Positions 28,246 through 36,822 of a stretch of DNA of 64,000 nt are shown here, piece after piece; positions within the stretch are counted from its first letter, which is position 1; every line of letters starts with the position of its first letter. This DNA is from Lachnospiraceae bacterium MC2017 (GTDB taxonomy: Bacteria > Bacillota > Clostridia > Lachnospirales > Lachnospiraceae). The stretch is from assembly GCA_000701625.1 (NCBI GenBank), contig JNJK01000005.1, positions 1-64,000 on the forward strand, read 5' to 3'. Made by a program: the position numbers and the translations under genes. Under the pieces are notes generated by a model, which searched no databases, was not told the origin of the DNA, and saw nothing but the letters and a program-made list of their open reading frames with translations.

Positions 28246-28283
28246 AACAGCACCCTCATTCATATTTGATGAGCGGTGCTGTT
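28246..28283 (+). terminator. Terminator after thiT
   Basis: AACAGCACC and GGTGCTGTT enclose a second CTCAT/ATGAG stem, followed by TTTGGGTTTCTTT. It lies about 20 bp after the thiT stop codon. Confidence 0.8.
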
Positions 28284-28369
28284 TTGGGTTTCTTTGTTCT
28301 TAAACATATTTACTTCCGAGTATTTTCAGTCGATAAATAATACAGAACACCGGCATTAGTCTTTTTGTC

Positions 28370-28383
28370 GGTAAACGTTTACA
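28370..28383. promoter_or_regulatory. cre-like palindrome upstream of the HD-domain gene
   Basis: GTAAACGTTTAC (28371-28382) is a perfect 12-bp palindrome. With its flanks, GGTAAACGTTTACA matches the catabolite response element consensus TGWAANCGNTNWCA except for the first base. It is about 60 bp upstream of the HD gene. A LacI-family repressor other than CcpA could equally use it. Confidence 0.5.
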
Positions 28384-28441
28384 CGCCTGCACTACAGGGA
28401 CGCCAGGCAGGTTTGTTTCACATTACAGGGAAGTATATGTT

Positions 28442-28987
28442 ATGAATGCAGCAGTTATACATAAAAGATCACTCGTTTATAAAAAAATCGCTAAGGATCT
28501 TCGTTCTGATATTGCCCGTCGGATATATGATTGTGACGCCTTTAAGAAGGCAATGAAACAGGCTCATCACGGGCACACTTCTGTTGCTGTGCACACGATC
28601 TGTGTCGCCGTTATTTCATTACGAATTTACTATTTTCTGCTTGAACACCACATCCAACTGAACAAAGACAGTCTGATAAAGGGTGCTCTGCTCCATGATC
28701 TGGGGATCGTTGGGCGATACTCAAAATATGCCAATGACGTGGTATGCTGTTATCGTCATCCTATTGATTCTGTTTCCATTGCAGAATCTATTTTTTACCA
28801 CATAAATGAGACCGTCATCGACTCCATCCTGCATCACATGTTTCCGATGACTCCAATACCGCCGCATCATCTTGAGGGCTTTGTCCTGATCGCAGCTGAT
28901 AAGTACTGCGCCTCAGTAGAAAAAGCCTATGGGAAAGATCGCAGTCCTGCGGCAGTATTTCTAAACTTTATGAACAAACAATCCTAA
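28442..28987 (+). CDS. HD-domain phosphohydrolase-like protein
   Basis: The 181-residue protein has the metal-binding pattern of the HD superfamily: an early His in HTSVAVHTICVA, the paired HD in KGALLHDLGIVGR, and further His residues in SILHHMFPMT and PPHHLEGF. These proteins hydrolyse phosphate esters, often of nucleotides, or deaminated products. The start at 28442 has AGGGAAG nearby. It stands alone between thiT and a convergent thioesterase gene, with a cre-like palindrome upstream. The substrate is unknown. Confidence 0.85.
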   Translation: MNAAVIHKRSLVYKKIAKDLRSDIARRIYDCDAFKKAMKQAHHGHTSVAVHTICVAVISLRIYYFLLEHHIQLNKDSLIKGALLHDLGIVGRYSKYANDVVCCYRHPIDSVSIAESIFYHINETVIDSILHHMFPMTPIPPHHLEGFVLIAADKYCASVEKAYGKDRSPAAVFLNFMNKQS

Positions 28988-29039
28988 TGCACGTAGTACA
29001 TTTTTTTGACTTATAGGAGTTCCAACGGGATTTCCTATA
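28987..29039. repeat. Hairpins between convergent HD and thioesterase genes
   Basis: ATGCACGTAGTACAT followed by seven T (28987-29008) may be a weak terminator for the HD gene. Next to it a perfect 14-bp stem, TTTGACTTATAGGA with its complement TCCTATAAGTCAAA (about 29007-29046), lies before the thioesterase stop. It has no T run in the thioesterase direction. Confidence 0.5.
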
Positions 29040-29055
29040 AGTCAAAGTAGGATGT

Positions 29056-29472
29056 TCACGCCATCATCATGGCATCCATCTCGGGGAGTGCCCGCTTTAG
29101 TGATACAAGTTTTCCGTCCTTCATGAAAGCATGTGTTGATTCACCGATAGTGGTAACTTCCCCGGTCTCGATGTTTGTCATTTCGTAAGCAAGTGCCAGC
29201 TTTACGCCATTATACTTTTTTACAAAGACTTCAATATCAACTGTTTCTCCGTAAAGCACAGGCTTCTTATATTTAACATTTATGGAAACGACCGGTGAGA
29301 TCACACCAAGTCGTTCCATCTCCGCATAATCAACGCCGAGAGATGCCATCCACGCCATCCGGGCTTCTTCCATCCACCTCACATAATTTGAATGGTGAAT
29401 GATCGCCATCTGATCTGTTTCATAATAATTAGCAGCTCTTCTGTAGACAAAATTTTTCTTTTCCTCTTCCAT
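29056..29472 (-). CDS. Acyl-CoA thioesterase, 4-hydroxybenzoyl-CoA thioesterase/YbgC type
   Basis: The 138-residue protein has a single hot-dog fold domain. The active-site region YYETDQMAIIHHSNYVRWME carries the catalytic Asp and the His/Asn positions of the YbgC/4HBT group, and PVVSINVKYKKPVLYGE and ESTHAFMKDGK match the later strands. It hydrolyses acyl-CoA thioesters; the chain length preference is unknown. I start it at 29472 because AAAGGA lies upstream, which removes nine lysine-rich residues from the longer frame. Confidence 0.88.
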   Translation of the reverse strand: MEEEKKNFVYRRAANYYETDQMAIIHHSNYVRWMEEARMAWMASLGVDYAEMERLGVISPVVSINVKYKKPVLYGETVDIEVFVKKYNGVKLALAYEMTNIETGEVTTIGESTHAFMKDGKLVSLKRALPEMDAMMMA

Positions 29473-29565
29473 CTTTTTTCCTTTTTTTCTACAATACATT
29501 TAGAAATCATCTGATTTTCAAGCGACATCACTCAAAATAATACCACAAACTCAAGGAGGATATAG

Positions 29566-31260
29566 ATGCATTACAAGGAAAAGTATGAAGAATGGCTCAA
29601 ATGCCTGCCGGACGAAGATCCGCTTAAAGACGAACTCCTCACAATAAAAGACAACGAAACCGAGAAGGAAGACCGCTTCTATCAGGACTTGTCTTTCGGA
29701 ACTGCGGGACTCCGCGGTAAAGTCGGTGCAGGTACAAACAGGATGAATTTCTATACTGTAGGAAAAGCCAGTCAGGGAATCGCTGATTTCATTGTATCCC
29801 ACGGTAAGGAAGCAATGGATCGCGGTGTTATTATTGCTCATGATCCAAGACACTTTTCAAAAGAGTTTTCCGAGCTTGCGGCAGGAATCTTTGCAGCAAA
29901 CGGCATAAAAGTGTACACCTTCCCTGCTCTTCGTCCTACACCGGAGCTGGCATTTATGATCAGAAAACTGCACACTATCTCCGGAATAAATATCACTGCC
30001 TCCCATAATCCACGTGAATACAATGGCTACAAAGCATATTGGGATGACGGATGTCAGGTTTCATCGGATATAGCTGATGGCATGACAGAAAAGATCAATG
30101 CTGTGGATATCTGGAACGGTATTAAAAAGACCACATACGAAGACGGGATAAATAAAGGTATGATCACGGTTCTCGGTGAAGAATATGACCGTGCCTATCT
30201 TGACCGTATCGAATCCCTTGCTATACACGAAGGTGATGAGCTTGATCTCACGATTCCATTTGTGTATACCCCGTTAAACGGATGCGGCTCCATTCCCTTC
30301 CGTGAGATGCTGAAAGACCGTGGTTTTACAAACTTTAAGATTGTTCCGGAACAGGCAGATCCTGATCCCGATTTTACAACAGTAGGTTATCCTAATCCCG
30401 AAGATCCGAAAGCTTTCAGACTCAGCGAAAAGTACGGCAGGGAATTCAATGCAGAACTCCTGATGGCAACAGATCCCGATGCAGATCGTTTTGCGATAGA
30501 GATCCGTGATAATGAAGGAAACTACATACCTCTTAATGGAAATCAGACAGGATACATTCTTGTAAAATACGTGCTTGAAGGACATAAGACAGCGGGTACT
30601 CTTCCTGAAAAGGGTGCTATTGTGAGGTCCATTGTTACATCTACGCTGTCAGACATTATCGCAAAAGACTACGGCGTAGCTATGTTTGAGTCTCTCACAG
30701 GATTTAAGAACATTTGCGGTCAGATTCCTATGCTGCATGAAAACGGTTACGCTTATCTTTTTGGTTATGAAGAATCTGTAGGTTACGCTGCATGTGAGGA
30801 TATACGTGATAAAGACGGTATTTCTGCAGGTATGCTTGTTGCCGAAGCAGCTGCTTACTACAGAAAACAGGGAAAGACCCTGTGGGATGTTTTACAGGAT
30901 ATCTATACCAGGTACGGATTTTTTGCAGAAGATGAGCCGAATATCGTTTTGGAAGGAATCCCCGGTGCAGAACGTATACAGCGCATGATGAAATGGTTCC
31001 GTGAAAATCTTCCTGACACTGTTGCAGGTTCAAAAGTCGCAAAAGTAATCGATTACATAAACGGATATGAATCTATACCGCCGCAAAATGCCCTGCGCTT
31101 ATTCCTGGATAACGGTTCCTGGTTCGCCATCCGTCCCAGCGGTACAGAGCCCAAGATCAAATTTTATTTCTATTCAAACCAGGACTCAAGAGAAAATGCG
31201 CTCTCTGTAAATAAGGCTATTAAAGATGAAATACTTGGCATTATCAATTCTGTAGAGTAA
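29566..31260 (+). CDS. Alpha-phosphoglucomutase / phosphomannomutase
   Basis: The 564-residue enzyme interconverts glucose 1-phosphate and glucose 6-phosphate (and possibly the mannose equivalents), linking glycolysis to glycogen and cell envelope sugars. All four family motifs are present: SFGTAGLRG at the N-terminus, the phospho-serine loop TASHNPREYNG, the metal loop ATDPDADR, the sugar-binding GYEESVG and the phosphate-binding RPSGTEPKIK. The length matches the PgcA/YhxB group of Firmicutes. AAGGAGG precedes the ATG. Confidence 0.95.
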   Translation: MHYKEKYEEWLKCLPDEDPLKDELLTIKDNETEKEDRFYQDLSFGTAGLRGKVGAGTNRMNFYTVGKASQGIADFIVSHGKEAMDRGVIIAHDPRHFSKEFSELAAGIFAANGIKVYTFPALRPTPELAFMIRKLHTISGINITASHNPREYNGYKAYWDDGCQVSSDIADGMTEKINAVDIWNGIKKTTYEDGINKGMITVLGEEYDRAYLDRIESLAIHEGDELDLTIPFVYTPLNGCGSIPFREMLKDRGFTNFKIVPEQADPDPDFTTVGYPNPEDPKAFRLSEKYGREFNAELLMATDPDADRFAIEIRDNEGNYIPLNGNQTGYILVKYVLEGHKTAGTLPEKGAIVRSIVTSTLSDIIAKDYGVAMFESLTGFKNICGQIPMLHENGYAYLFGYEESVGYAACEDIRDKDGISAGMLVAEAAAYYRKQGKTLWDVLQDIYTRYGFFAEDEPNIVLEGIPGAERIQRMMKWFRENLPDTVAGSKVAKVIDYINGYESIPPQNALRLFLDNGSWFAIRPSGTEPKIKFYFYSNQDSRENALSVNKAIKDEILGIINSVE

Positions 31261-31292
31261 AGTCCTGTTCAACGGAATATACTATAAGTTAA

Positions 31293-31335
31293 AAAAGAGT
31301 CGACCGAAAAAATTCCATTTTCGGCCGACTCTTTT
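31293..31335. terminator. Bidirectional terminator between phosphoglucomutase and ABC-F genes
   Basis: AAAAGAGTCG and CGACTCTTTT plus CCGAAAA/TTTTCGG form a long stem with one mismatch. It sits five bases from the ABC-F stop and serves both convergent genes. Confidence 0.88.
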
Positions 31336-31340
31336 ACTCT

Positions 31341-32897
31341 TTATACGATCTTTGTTGTCCACTTGGAAGCATCCCAAATATCATCTGCAAGACCCTCATA
31401 GAAGTCAGGTTCATGACAAACCATGAGAATTGCCCCCTTGAATTCTTTTAACGCTCTCTTAAGTTCATCTTTTGCATCCACATCAAGGTGGTTAGTAGGC
31501 TCGTCGAGGATCAATAAATTTGACTCACGATTAATAAGCTTACAGAGCCTTACCTTTGCCTGTTCTCCACCTGACAGTACCTTTACCTTACTCTCGATAT
31601 GATTTGTGGTAAGCCCACACTTTGCAAGAGCGCTTCTAACCTCATACTGATTAAACGAAGGAAACTCCTGCCAGATCTCCTCGAGACAGGTTGTATTAAT
31701 GTCCGGAGACATCTCCTGCTCAAAGTATCCGATTTCTAAAAACTGATCCTTTTCTACTGAACCGGAGATTGGCTTAATAATGCCCAAAAGACTCTTTAGC
31801 AGCGTAGTTTTACCGATACCGTTAGCACCCGTAATGACGATTTTTTGATTTCTCTCCATTATGAGATTCAGAGGCGATGAAAGCGGCTCGTCATAACCGA
31901 TCACCAGCTCCTTTGTCTCAAAAAGAACTCTTCCCGGTGTTCTGGCAGTACGGAAATTAAACTCCGGCTTGGGCTTCTCCGTACTCTTCTGCAGAAGTTC
32001 CATATTATCAAGCTTTTTCTGACGTGACATAGCCATATTTCTCGTAGCAACACGTGCTTTATTTCTCGCAACAAAGTCCTTGAGATCAGCGATTTCTCTC
32101 TGCTGACGCTCATATGCTGCGTCCTGCTGGGCTTTCTGCACAGCATAAACTTCCTGAAAGTGATCATAGTCACCCGGGTATCGATTAAGATGACACTGAT
32201 CCATATGATAGATAATGTTTATAACACTGTTCAGGAACGGGATATCATGAGAAATAAGTATAAACGCATTTTCATATTCTTCAAGATATCTCTGAAGCCA
32301 TGCGATATGCTCTGCATCGAGATAGTTAGTAGGCTCGTCGAGTAGAAGTATATCCGGTTTTGCCAGCAGCAGCTTTCCAAGGAGTATCTTTGTCCTCTGT
32401 CCGCCGGATAATTCCGTAACATCCTTATCAAGACCAAGATCTAAAAGCCCCAAAGCTCTTGCCACTTCCTCGACTTTTGCATCTATCATATAAAAATCAT
32501 GCATTGTGAGAAGATCCTGGATAGTTCCGAGTTCATCAAGTAAAACCGTTTGCTCTTCTTCATCTGCTGTTCCGAGCTTATCACAGATCGCATTCATCTT
32601 TTCTTCCATAACAAAAAGATCATCAAATGCGCTTCTTAAAACAGTTCCTATAGACATACCCTTTTCAAGCACGGCATGCTGATCAAGGTATCCAACCTTT
32701 ACATTTTTTGACCACTCAACCTTACCTTCTTCGGGATTGATCTTTCCGGTTATCAGGTTCATAAAGGTGGACTTTCCTTCACCATTTGCACCTACGAGAC
32801 CGATATGCTCACCCTTTGACAGTTTGAAGCTCACTGAATCCAGAATCTGACGCTCGCCAAAACCCAGACTCACATTACTTACATTTAAAATGCTCAT
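31341..32897 (-). CDS. ABC-F family ATPase
   Basis: The 518-residue soluble protein has two ABC ATPase domains and no membrane segments, as in ABC-F proteins that act on the ribosome. The domains show GANGEGKST, LSGGQRTKI and LLLDEPTNYLDAEH, then GANGIGKTT, LSGGEQAKV and LLILDEPTNHLDVD. Between them is a lysine/arginine-rich linker (about 245-310), the P-site tRNA interaction motif. The architecture is closest to the YbiT-like housekeeping group. A role in antibiotic resistance cannot be excluded but has no specific support. GTAAGGA precedes the ATG. Confidence 0.93.
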   Translation of the reverse strand: MSILNVSNVSLGFGERQILDSVSFKLSKGEHIGLVGANGEGKSTFMNLITGKINPEEGKVEWSKNVKVGYLDQHAVLEKGMSIGTVLRSAFDDLFVMEEKMNAICDKLGTADEEEQTVLLDELGTIQDLLTMHDFYMIDAKVEEVARALGLLDLGLDKDVTELSGGQRTKILLGKLLLAKPDILLLDEPTNYLDAEHIAWLQRYLEEYENAFILISHDIPFLNSVINIIYHMDQCHLNRYPGDYDHFQEVYAVQKAQQDAAYERQQREIADLKDFVARNKARVATRNMAMSRQKKLDNMELLQKSTEKPKPEFNFRTARTPGRVLFETKELVIGYDEPLSSPLNLIMERNQKIVITGANGIGKTTLLKSLLGIIKPISGSVEKDQFLEIGYFEQEMSPDINTTCLEEIWQEFPSFNQYEVRSALAKCGLTTNHIESKVKVLSGGEQAKVRLCKLINRESNLLILDEPTNHLDVDAKDELKRALKEFKGAILMVCHEPDFYEGLADDIWDASKWTTKIV

Positions 32898-33246
32898 TGA
32901 TTTTTCCTTACTTTATAAGACTTTTTAGACCGCCTACAAGAGTACAATAGCAGCGTTGTTTTTTCAATATTTTTTTAACTTTTCATTCTGCTGATTTTTA
33001 AATCAAAAATATTATGCTGCAACTTTCATATGCATTTTTTTGTACATGCCCGTTAGTTTCCTTAAACGTTTTCATTGTTTAAAATTCAATTCAGAGCAAC
33101 ATTTTTGCTTATAGTGTCTATTTATATCATTTATTTCCTTGCCATTATGAGAATCATTTTTTATTATAGGTGATGTACCGACAGATAAGGGGTTACATTC
33201 TGAAACGGTTTCTAACACAAATTCTATTTTGGGGAGCATTATAGTT
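32898..33246. other. AT-rich intergenic region upstream of the HPr-like gene
   Basis: The 349-bp region holds the promoter at 33139-33167. CTTAAACGTTTTCA at 33061-33074 resembles a catabolite response element on its minus strand with two mismatches. I see no gene. Confidence 0.5.
33139..33167 (+). promoter_or_regulatory. Promoter of the HPr-like gene
   Basis: TTGCCA (33139-33144), a 17-bp spacer and TATTAT (33162-33167) each match the consensus in five of six bases. The start codon is about 80 bp downstream. Confidence 0.6.
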
Positions 33247-33492
33247 ATGACAACAATTCCGGTTATTTTACGCGACAAAAAACAGATCGAACAGTTCTTA
33301 AAGATTAATTCAAATTCTGATTGTCAGATTGATGTTAATAATGGCAGAACCTATGCTGATGGTAAATCTATGATCGGCATTCTTTCGCTTGGTCTTTTCC
33401 GCCCGCTTCAGGTATCACTGATCGGTGAAGACGAAAAGGTCAATAAAATTTTTGATGCCTATAAACAGCATGATCTTATTGCAGGAAACTAA
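33247..33492 (+). CDS. HPr-like (Crh-like) protein lacking the catalytic histidine
   Basis: This 81-residue protein has the HPr fold signature CQIDVNNGRTYADGKSMIGILSLGL, which aligns with the second half of HPr. S41 corresponds to regulatory Ser46, the site used by HPr kinase. The N-terminal loop that should read GIHARPA instead reads RDKKQIEQF, with no His, so it cannot carry phosphate from enzyme I. This is the pattern of Bacillus Crh, a cofactor of CcpA. The ATG at 33247 has GGGGAG ten bases upstream. It is monocistronic, with a clear promoter and terminator. Confidence 0.85.
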   Translation: MTTIPVILRDKKQIEQFLKINSNSDCQIDVNNGRTYADGKSMIGILSLGLFRPLQVSLIGEDEKVNKIFDAYKQHDLIAGN

Positions 33493-33543
33493 GATTTACG
33501 CTGTTCCAAAATCAATTATATATAGGATTTCCTATACAGCAGC

Positions 33544-33571
33544 AAAAGCGGTGCCAACGGGCACCGCTTTT
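33544..33571 (+). terminator. Terminator after the HPr-like gene
   Basis: AAAAGCGGTGCC and GGCACCGCTTTT form a perfect 12-bp stem. It can serve the rightward gene and, by symmetry, the leftward gene ending at 33625. Confidence 0.88.
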
Positions 33572-33624
33572 ATGGTCTTAGAACAAAGAATCTTATACGG
33601 AGCATTTGCGAGGATTAAGCGAAC

Positions 33625-34443
33625 CTACAACTGATAGCTTCCTACTGTCATCTTCCGGAATGCGATCAGTTCCTCAAGGTCTTCACGCAACGGTTCACCA
33701 AGGTCTTCCGGTTTCTCATACTCAAGAACCCACTCTGCCCCCGGAGCTGTCTCAGCAAGGAAGTTAAGCATCTCATCATAATCAAGTGTACCGTCCTGCA
33801 ATCTGTTATGAGTATCATGACGCCCATCATTATTATGCAGATGAAATGCCCATATCTGATCTTTTAGATCAGAAACAAGTTTCTGGATATCCCAGCCATT
33901 CGCATGAGCATGCCCCAGATCTACAAGCACATCAAAATCATACTCTTTAACGATCAGCGTAAACTCATCCTGATCAAGAAGCATAGTTCCCTCATCGATC
34001 GTACCGGAGTTCTCTACATAAATGCGACATCCGATCTGCCCAAAAAGATCTTCAACCTTACAATAATTCTCCAAAGCATTAAACAACATATCATCTTTCG
34101 TTTCCGGTGTAACGACACAATTATTAAATCTCATCACATAATGATCACTATGTGTCATCTTTGCAAAACGAAAAATCGTCTTTATCTGAGCCATCGTTTG
34201 CTCATACTCCGGAGTTCCCTTTGGTGCGGAATACTCGCAGCCTTTCACGGGACAATGCCAGCTTATCTGATGTTTCATGAGTTCCGGCAGTACATCCACC
34301 AGATTTTTTTCAAAATCTTTTTCTTCAAATGAAGCCATGATCTCAAACCCGACATCATGTCCAAATCTTTTTCCAAATTCTGCCAGATCTTTCAGGTGAT
34401 CAACCCCAAAGGGACATGTATTAACTGCTACTGTTGAATTCAT
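33625..34443 (-). CDS. Sugar phosphate isomerase/epimerase-like TIM-barrel protein
   Basis: The 272-residue protein belongs to the xylose isomerase-like/AP endonuclease family 2 barrel group. Metal-ligand candidates are the Glu of GFEIMASFEE, the Glu of CRIYVENSGT, D and H of VLVDLGHAHANG, the His of AFHLHNNDGRHDTH and the Glu of EWVLEYEKPED. These enzymes isomerise or epimerise sugars, inositols or hydroxy-acids; the substrate cannot be named. It is the second gene of a pair, 17 bp after the membrane GGDEF gene. Confidence 0.85.
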   Translation of the reverse strand: MNSTVAVNTCPFGVDHLKDLAEFGKRFGHDVGFEIMASFEEKDFEKNLVDVLPELMKHQISWHCPVKGCEYSAPKGTPEYEQTMAQIKTIFRFAKMTHSDHYVMRFNNCVVTPETKDDMLFNALENYCKVEDLFGQIGCRIYVENSGTIDEGTMLLDQDEFTLIVKEYDFDVLVDLGHAHANGWDIQKLVSDLKDQIWAFHLHNNDGRHDTHNRLQDGTLDYDEMLNFLAETAPGAEWVLEYEKPEDLGEPLREDLEELIAFRKMTVGSYQL

Positions 34444-34460
34444 ATGCCTTTTCCTCCGGA

Positions 34461-36041
34461 TCAGTTTCTTGAAATGCTGTCGCTCCTTTTATCCTTATCT
34501 ATGACAGCGTTTTTACTTGCGATATGATACTGATTTCGCCCACCAAGTTTTGATTCGTAGAGCATATTATCTGCTCTCTTAAGACCATCTCCGTATTCAT
34601 CATCACTATCAGCAAATTCCGCAAAACCAACAGATGATGTAACCTTTATTTCTATACCGTCCTCTGTTACGACTCTGACGAGTCGAACGGACTCCATAAC
34701 CTTTTCGGCTACTATCTCAATATTTTCATGTGTAACACCCAGGTATACGCCTATAAACTCATCTCCGCCCCAGCGTATCAGATAATCGGATTGACGAATT
34801 GTACGATAAAGGCCGGTAACAACTCTTTTCAGAACCACATCACCAACATCATGTCCATATGTATCATTTATCTGCTTAAAATAGTCCACATCCAATATCA
34901 TGATCACAGGACTCGGTTTTCCATCTTTAAATGCCTGGAAAAATTCCTTAAGCTTTTCTTCTCCGAACTGTCTGCTGGTTGCGCCTGTAAGTGCGTCATT
35001 CTGCACTTTTCTCCGTAGAATACGTGTTTCATGCTTTGTGAACGCTCTCTCAGTCCTAACAGTAGTATAAGCCACAACAATGATCAAACCCAGGAAAGCA
35101 ATGATCAATCCTGTTTCAAGTAAATATAGATATCTGTTAACAGTTTTTTTCGTTTCTTCTACTGTCAGATAGACATCTTTCATATCAGACTGCATCCCGA
35201 TCACCCAGTTATAGTCTTTTAAAAGCTTTGCATACACAAGTGTCGGGAAAATCTCATCTGCCCCGTCTTTTTTCGTCTGATATGTATAAAAGGCTTCACC
35301 TGTTTCTTTGATCATCTCAAGTTCAGTACTGAGATATTCATTTCCGACAGCATCAGTGACATCAGTTGTCAAAAGCCGTCCGCTCTTTATCAATCCACCT
35401 GAATCGGAGATATGAAGCGCATAATTATGTCCACCCTCAAAGTTTCTGATCTCATTTATCCATATCGTTGTATCACCGTCAAATTCATCATACTCAACTT
35501 TCCTCGATATATCAGATTCAACAAACCTTTTTAGAAATTCATTTGTAACACCGTAAAGCACTACCGTATTTTCAAATTCGATCTTTTCAGAAACAGCAAA
35601 ACATGACTCGATCTCTTTGATATTTCCATCAAAAGAATCCCCAAGAAGGCCATCCGAATCCATTATTATCTCATTCGTTTCTTTGTCGTACGCAAGATAT
35701 GTCCAGTTAGACGCATCTGCTCTTTCTCTCAGATATTCCCTTATGACTATCTCCGGTTTTTTATCCGTATATGTCATTAGATTGCTAACATACGCTTTAC
35801 TGTTTTCCAATCTGACGGAAAACTCTTCTTTTTGACCTTCTCTTTCAGCTGCTATATCTGTTATCAGATTTCGAACCGTGTTTTGAATAAATTCAGTTCT
35901 TAGTTCCAAAGCATTTGAGTATAATTGCTCTGAGTAAAAGCTTCGTATCCAGCTGAAGGCATTATGTAATATGGTCATAGCCAGTATTGCCATCAAAGTC
36001 ACGATGGCAACCGTCTTTTTCTGGACTTTTCGTTTTATCAT
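34461..36041 (-). CDS. Membrane diguanylate cyclase with extracytoplasmic sensor
   Basis: The 526-residue protein has a TM helix near residues 9-30, an extracellular sensor of about 270 residues (CACHE-like, containing WTYLAYDKETNEIIMDSDG and YNWVIGMQSDM), a second TM (about 305-325) and a cytoplasmic GGDEF domain with WGGDEF. An RQSD inhibitory site sits at the standard distance before it, so it should be an active cyclase subject to product inhibition. I prefer the ATG at 36041 over 36062 because GGGGAG lies between them. Confidence 0.92.
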   Translation of the reverse strand: MIKRKVQKKTVAIVTLMAILAMTILHNAFSWIRSFYSEQLYSNALELRTEFIQNTVRNLITDIAAEREGQKEEFSVRLENSKAYVSNLMTYTDKKPEIVIREYLRERADASNWTYLAYDKETNEIIMDSDGLLGDSFDGNIKEIESCFAVSEKIEFENTVVLYGVTNEFLKRFVESDISRKVEYDEFDGDTTIWINEIRNFEGGHNYALHISDSGGLIKSGRLLTTDVTDAVGNEYLSTELEMIKETGEAFYTYQTKKDGADEIFPTLVYAKLLKDYNWVIGMQSDMKDVYLTVEETKKTVNRYLYLLETGLIIAFLGLIIVVAYTTVRTERAFTKHETRILRRKVQNDALTGATSRQFGEEKLKEFFQAFKDGKPSPVIMILDVDYFKQINDTYGHDVGDVVLKRVVTGLYRTIRQSDYLIRWGGDEFIGVYLGVTHENIEIVAEKVMESVRLVRVVTEDGIEIKVTSSVGFAEFADSDDEYGDGLKRADNMLYESKLGGRNQYHIASKNAVIDKDKRSDSISRN

Positions 36042-36113
36042 TTGTCGCCGGGCTCCCCACAAAATGCTACATTTGAATGACTACTCTCGCTTATATTTCG
36101 GCATTTTAAAACA

Positions 36114-36159
36114 AAAAATACAGTCCTTAGGCAATTTATGCCGTCCGAACTGTATTTTT
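36114..36159 (-). terminator. Terminator of the clpS-clpA-aat operon
   Basis: AAAAATACAGT and ACTGTATTTTT enclose an inner GGCA/TGCC stem. It lies ten bases beyond the aat stop; the T run is present in both directions. Confidence 0.82.
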
Positions 36160-36168
36160 ATATTCTGT

Positions 36169-36822
36169 TCATCTGCTATGAGCAAAATTTTTCTCAAGAA
36201 TTTCGTTATAGTCTTTATAACTAATGGTTTCTCCACCCATGCTTTCCAGGTGATCCGTATGAAACTGACAGTCTATCATAAGACCTCCAATATTCTGCAT
36301 TTTTTGAGAAAGACCGATAAGTGCAAGTTTTGAACCATTTTCGAGATTACTGTACATACTTTCTCCAAAAAAACATCGTCCGAGGGAAACACCATATAGA
36401 CCTCCCGCAAGTTCTCCGTCAATATATGATTCAACACATTCCGCATATCCTTCTTTATGCAGGGCAAAATACGCTTTTTCCATATCATCCCCGATCCAGG
36501 TACCCTCTTTTTCTCTTTTCATCCGGCACCTGTGCATCGTATCTCTAAAATCCCTGTTCCACACTATGGAAATTTCATGCTTTTTCATAAATTTCTTCAT
36601 TGAATGGGATATATGAATTTTTTCAGGCCGGATGATATATCTCTCATGCGGGCACCACCACATTATCTGCTCACCGGGATTGTACCACGGAAAGATACCA
36701 TGCATATAGGCGAGAAGAAGCCTGTCACAGCTCAGGTCTCCTCCGACGGCCAGAAGACCGTCATCTTCTGCCAGTTCCGGTTTAGGAAACCATATTTCAT
36801 CATCTAAGAGATAAATCCCCAT
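36169..36822 (-). CDS. aat: Leucyl/phenylalanyl-tRNA-protein transferase
   Basis: The enzyme attaches Leu or Phe from aminoacyl-tRNA to the N-terminal Lys or Arg of proteins, making primary N-degrons. The 217 residues cover the whole family length. Signature stretches are FPKPELAEDDGLLAVGGDLS, LAYMHGIFPWYNPGEQIMWWCP, GYAECVESYIDGELAGGLYG, LGRCFFGESMYS and IDCQFHTDHLESMGG. The ATG directly follows the clpA stop codon, indicating translational coupling. With ClpS and ClpA next door, the full bacterial N-end rule adaptor set is in one operon. Confidence 0.96.
   Translation of the reverse strand: MGIYLLDDEIWFPKPELAEDDGLLAVGGDLSCDRLLLAYMHGIFPWYNPGEQIMWWCPHERYIIRPEKIHISHSMKKFMKKHEISIVWNRDFRDTMHRCRMKREKEGTWIGDDMEKAYFALHKEGYAECVESYIDGELAGGLYGVSLGRCFFGESMYSNLENGSKLALIGLSQKMQNIGGLMIDCQFHTDHLESMGGETISYKDYNEILEKNFAHSR

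Noticed and set aside
33061-33074. Second cre-like site before the HPr-like gene
   Set aside because: Two mismatches to the consensus and 65 bp upstream of the -35; too weak to call as a feature.
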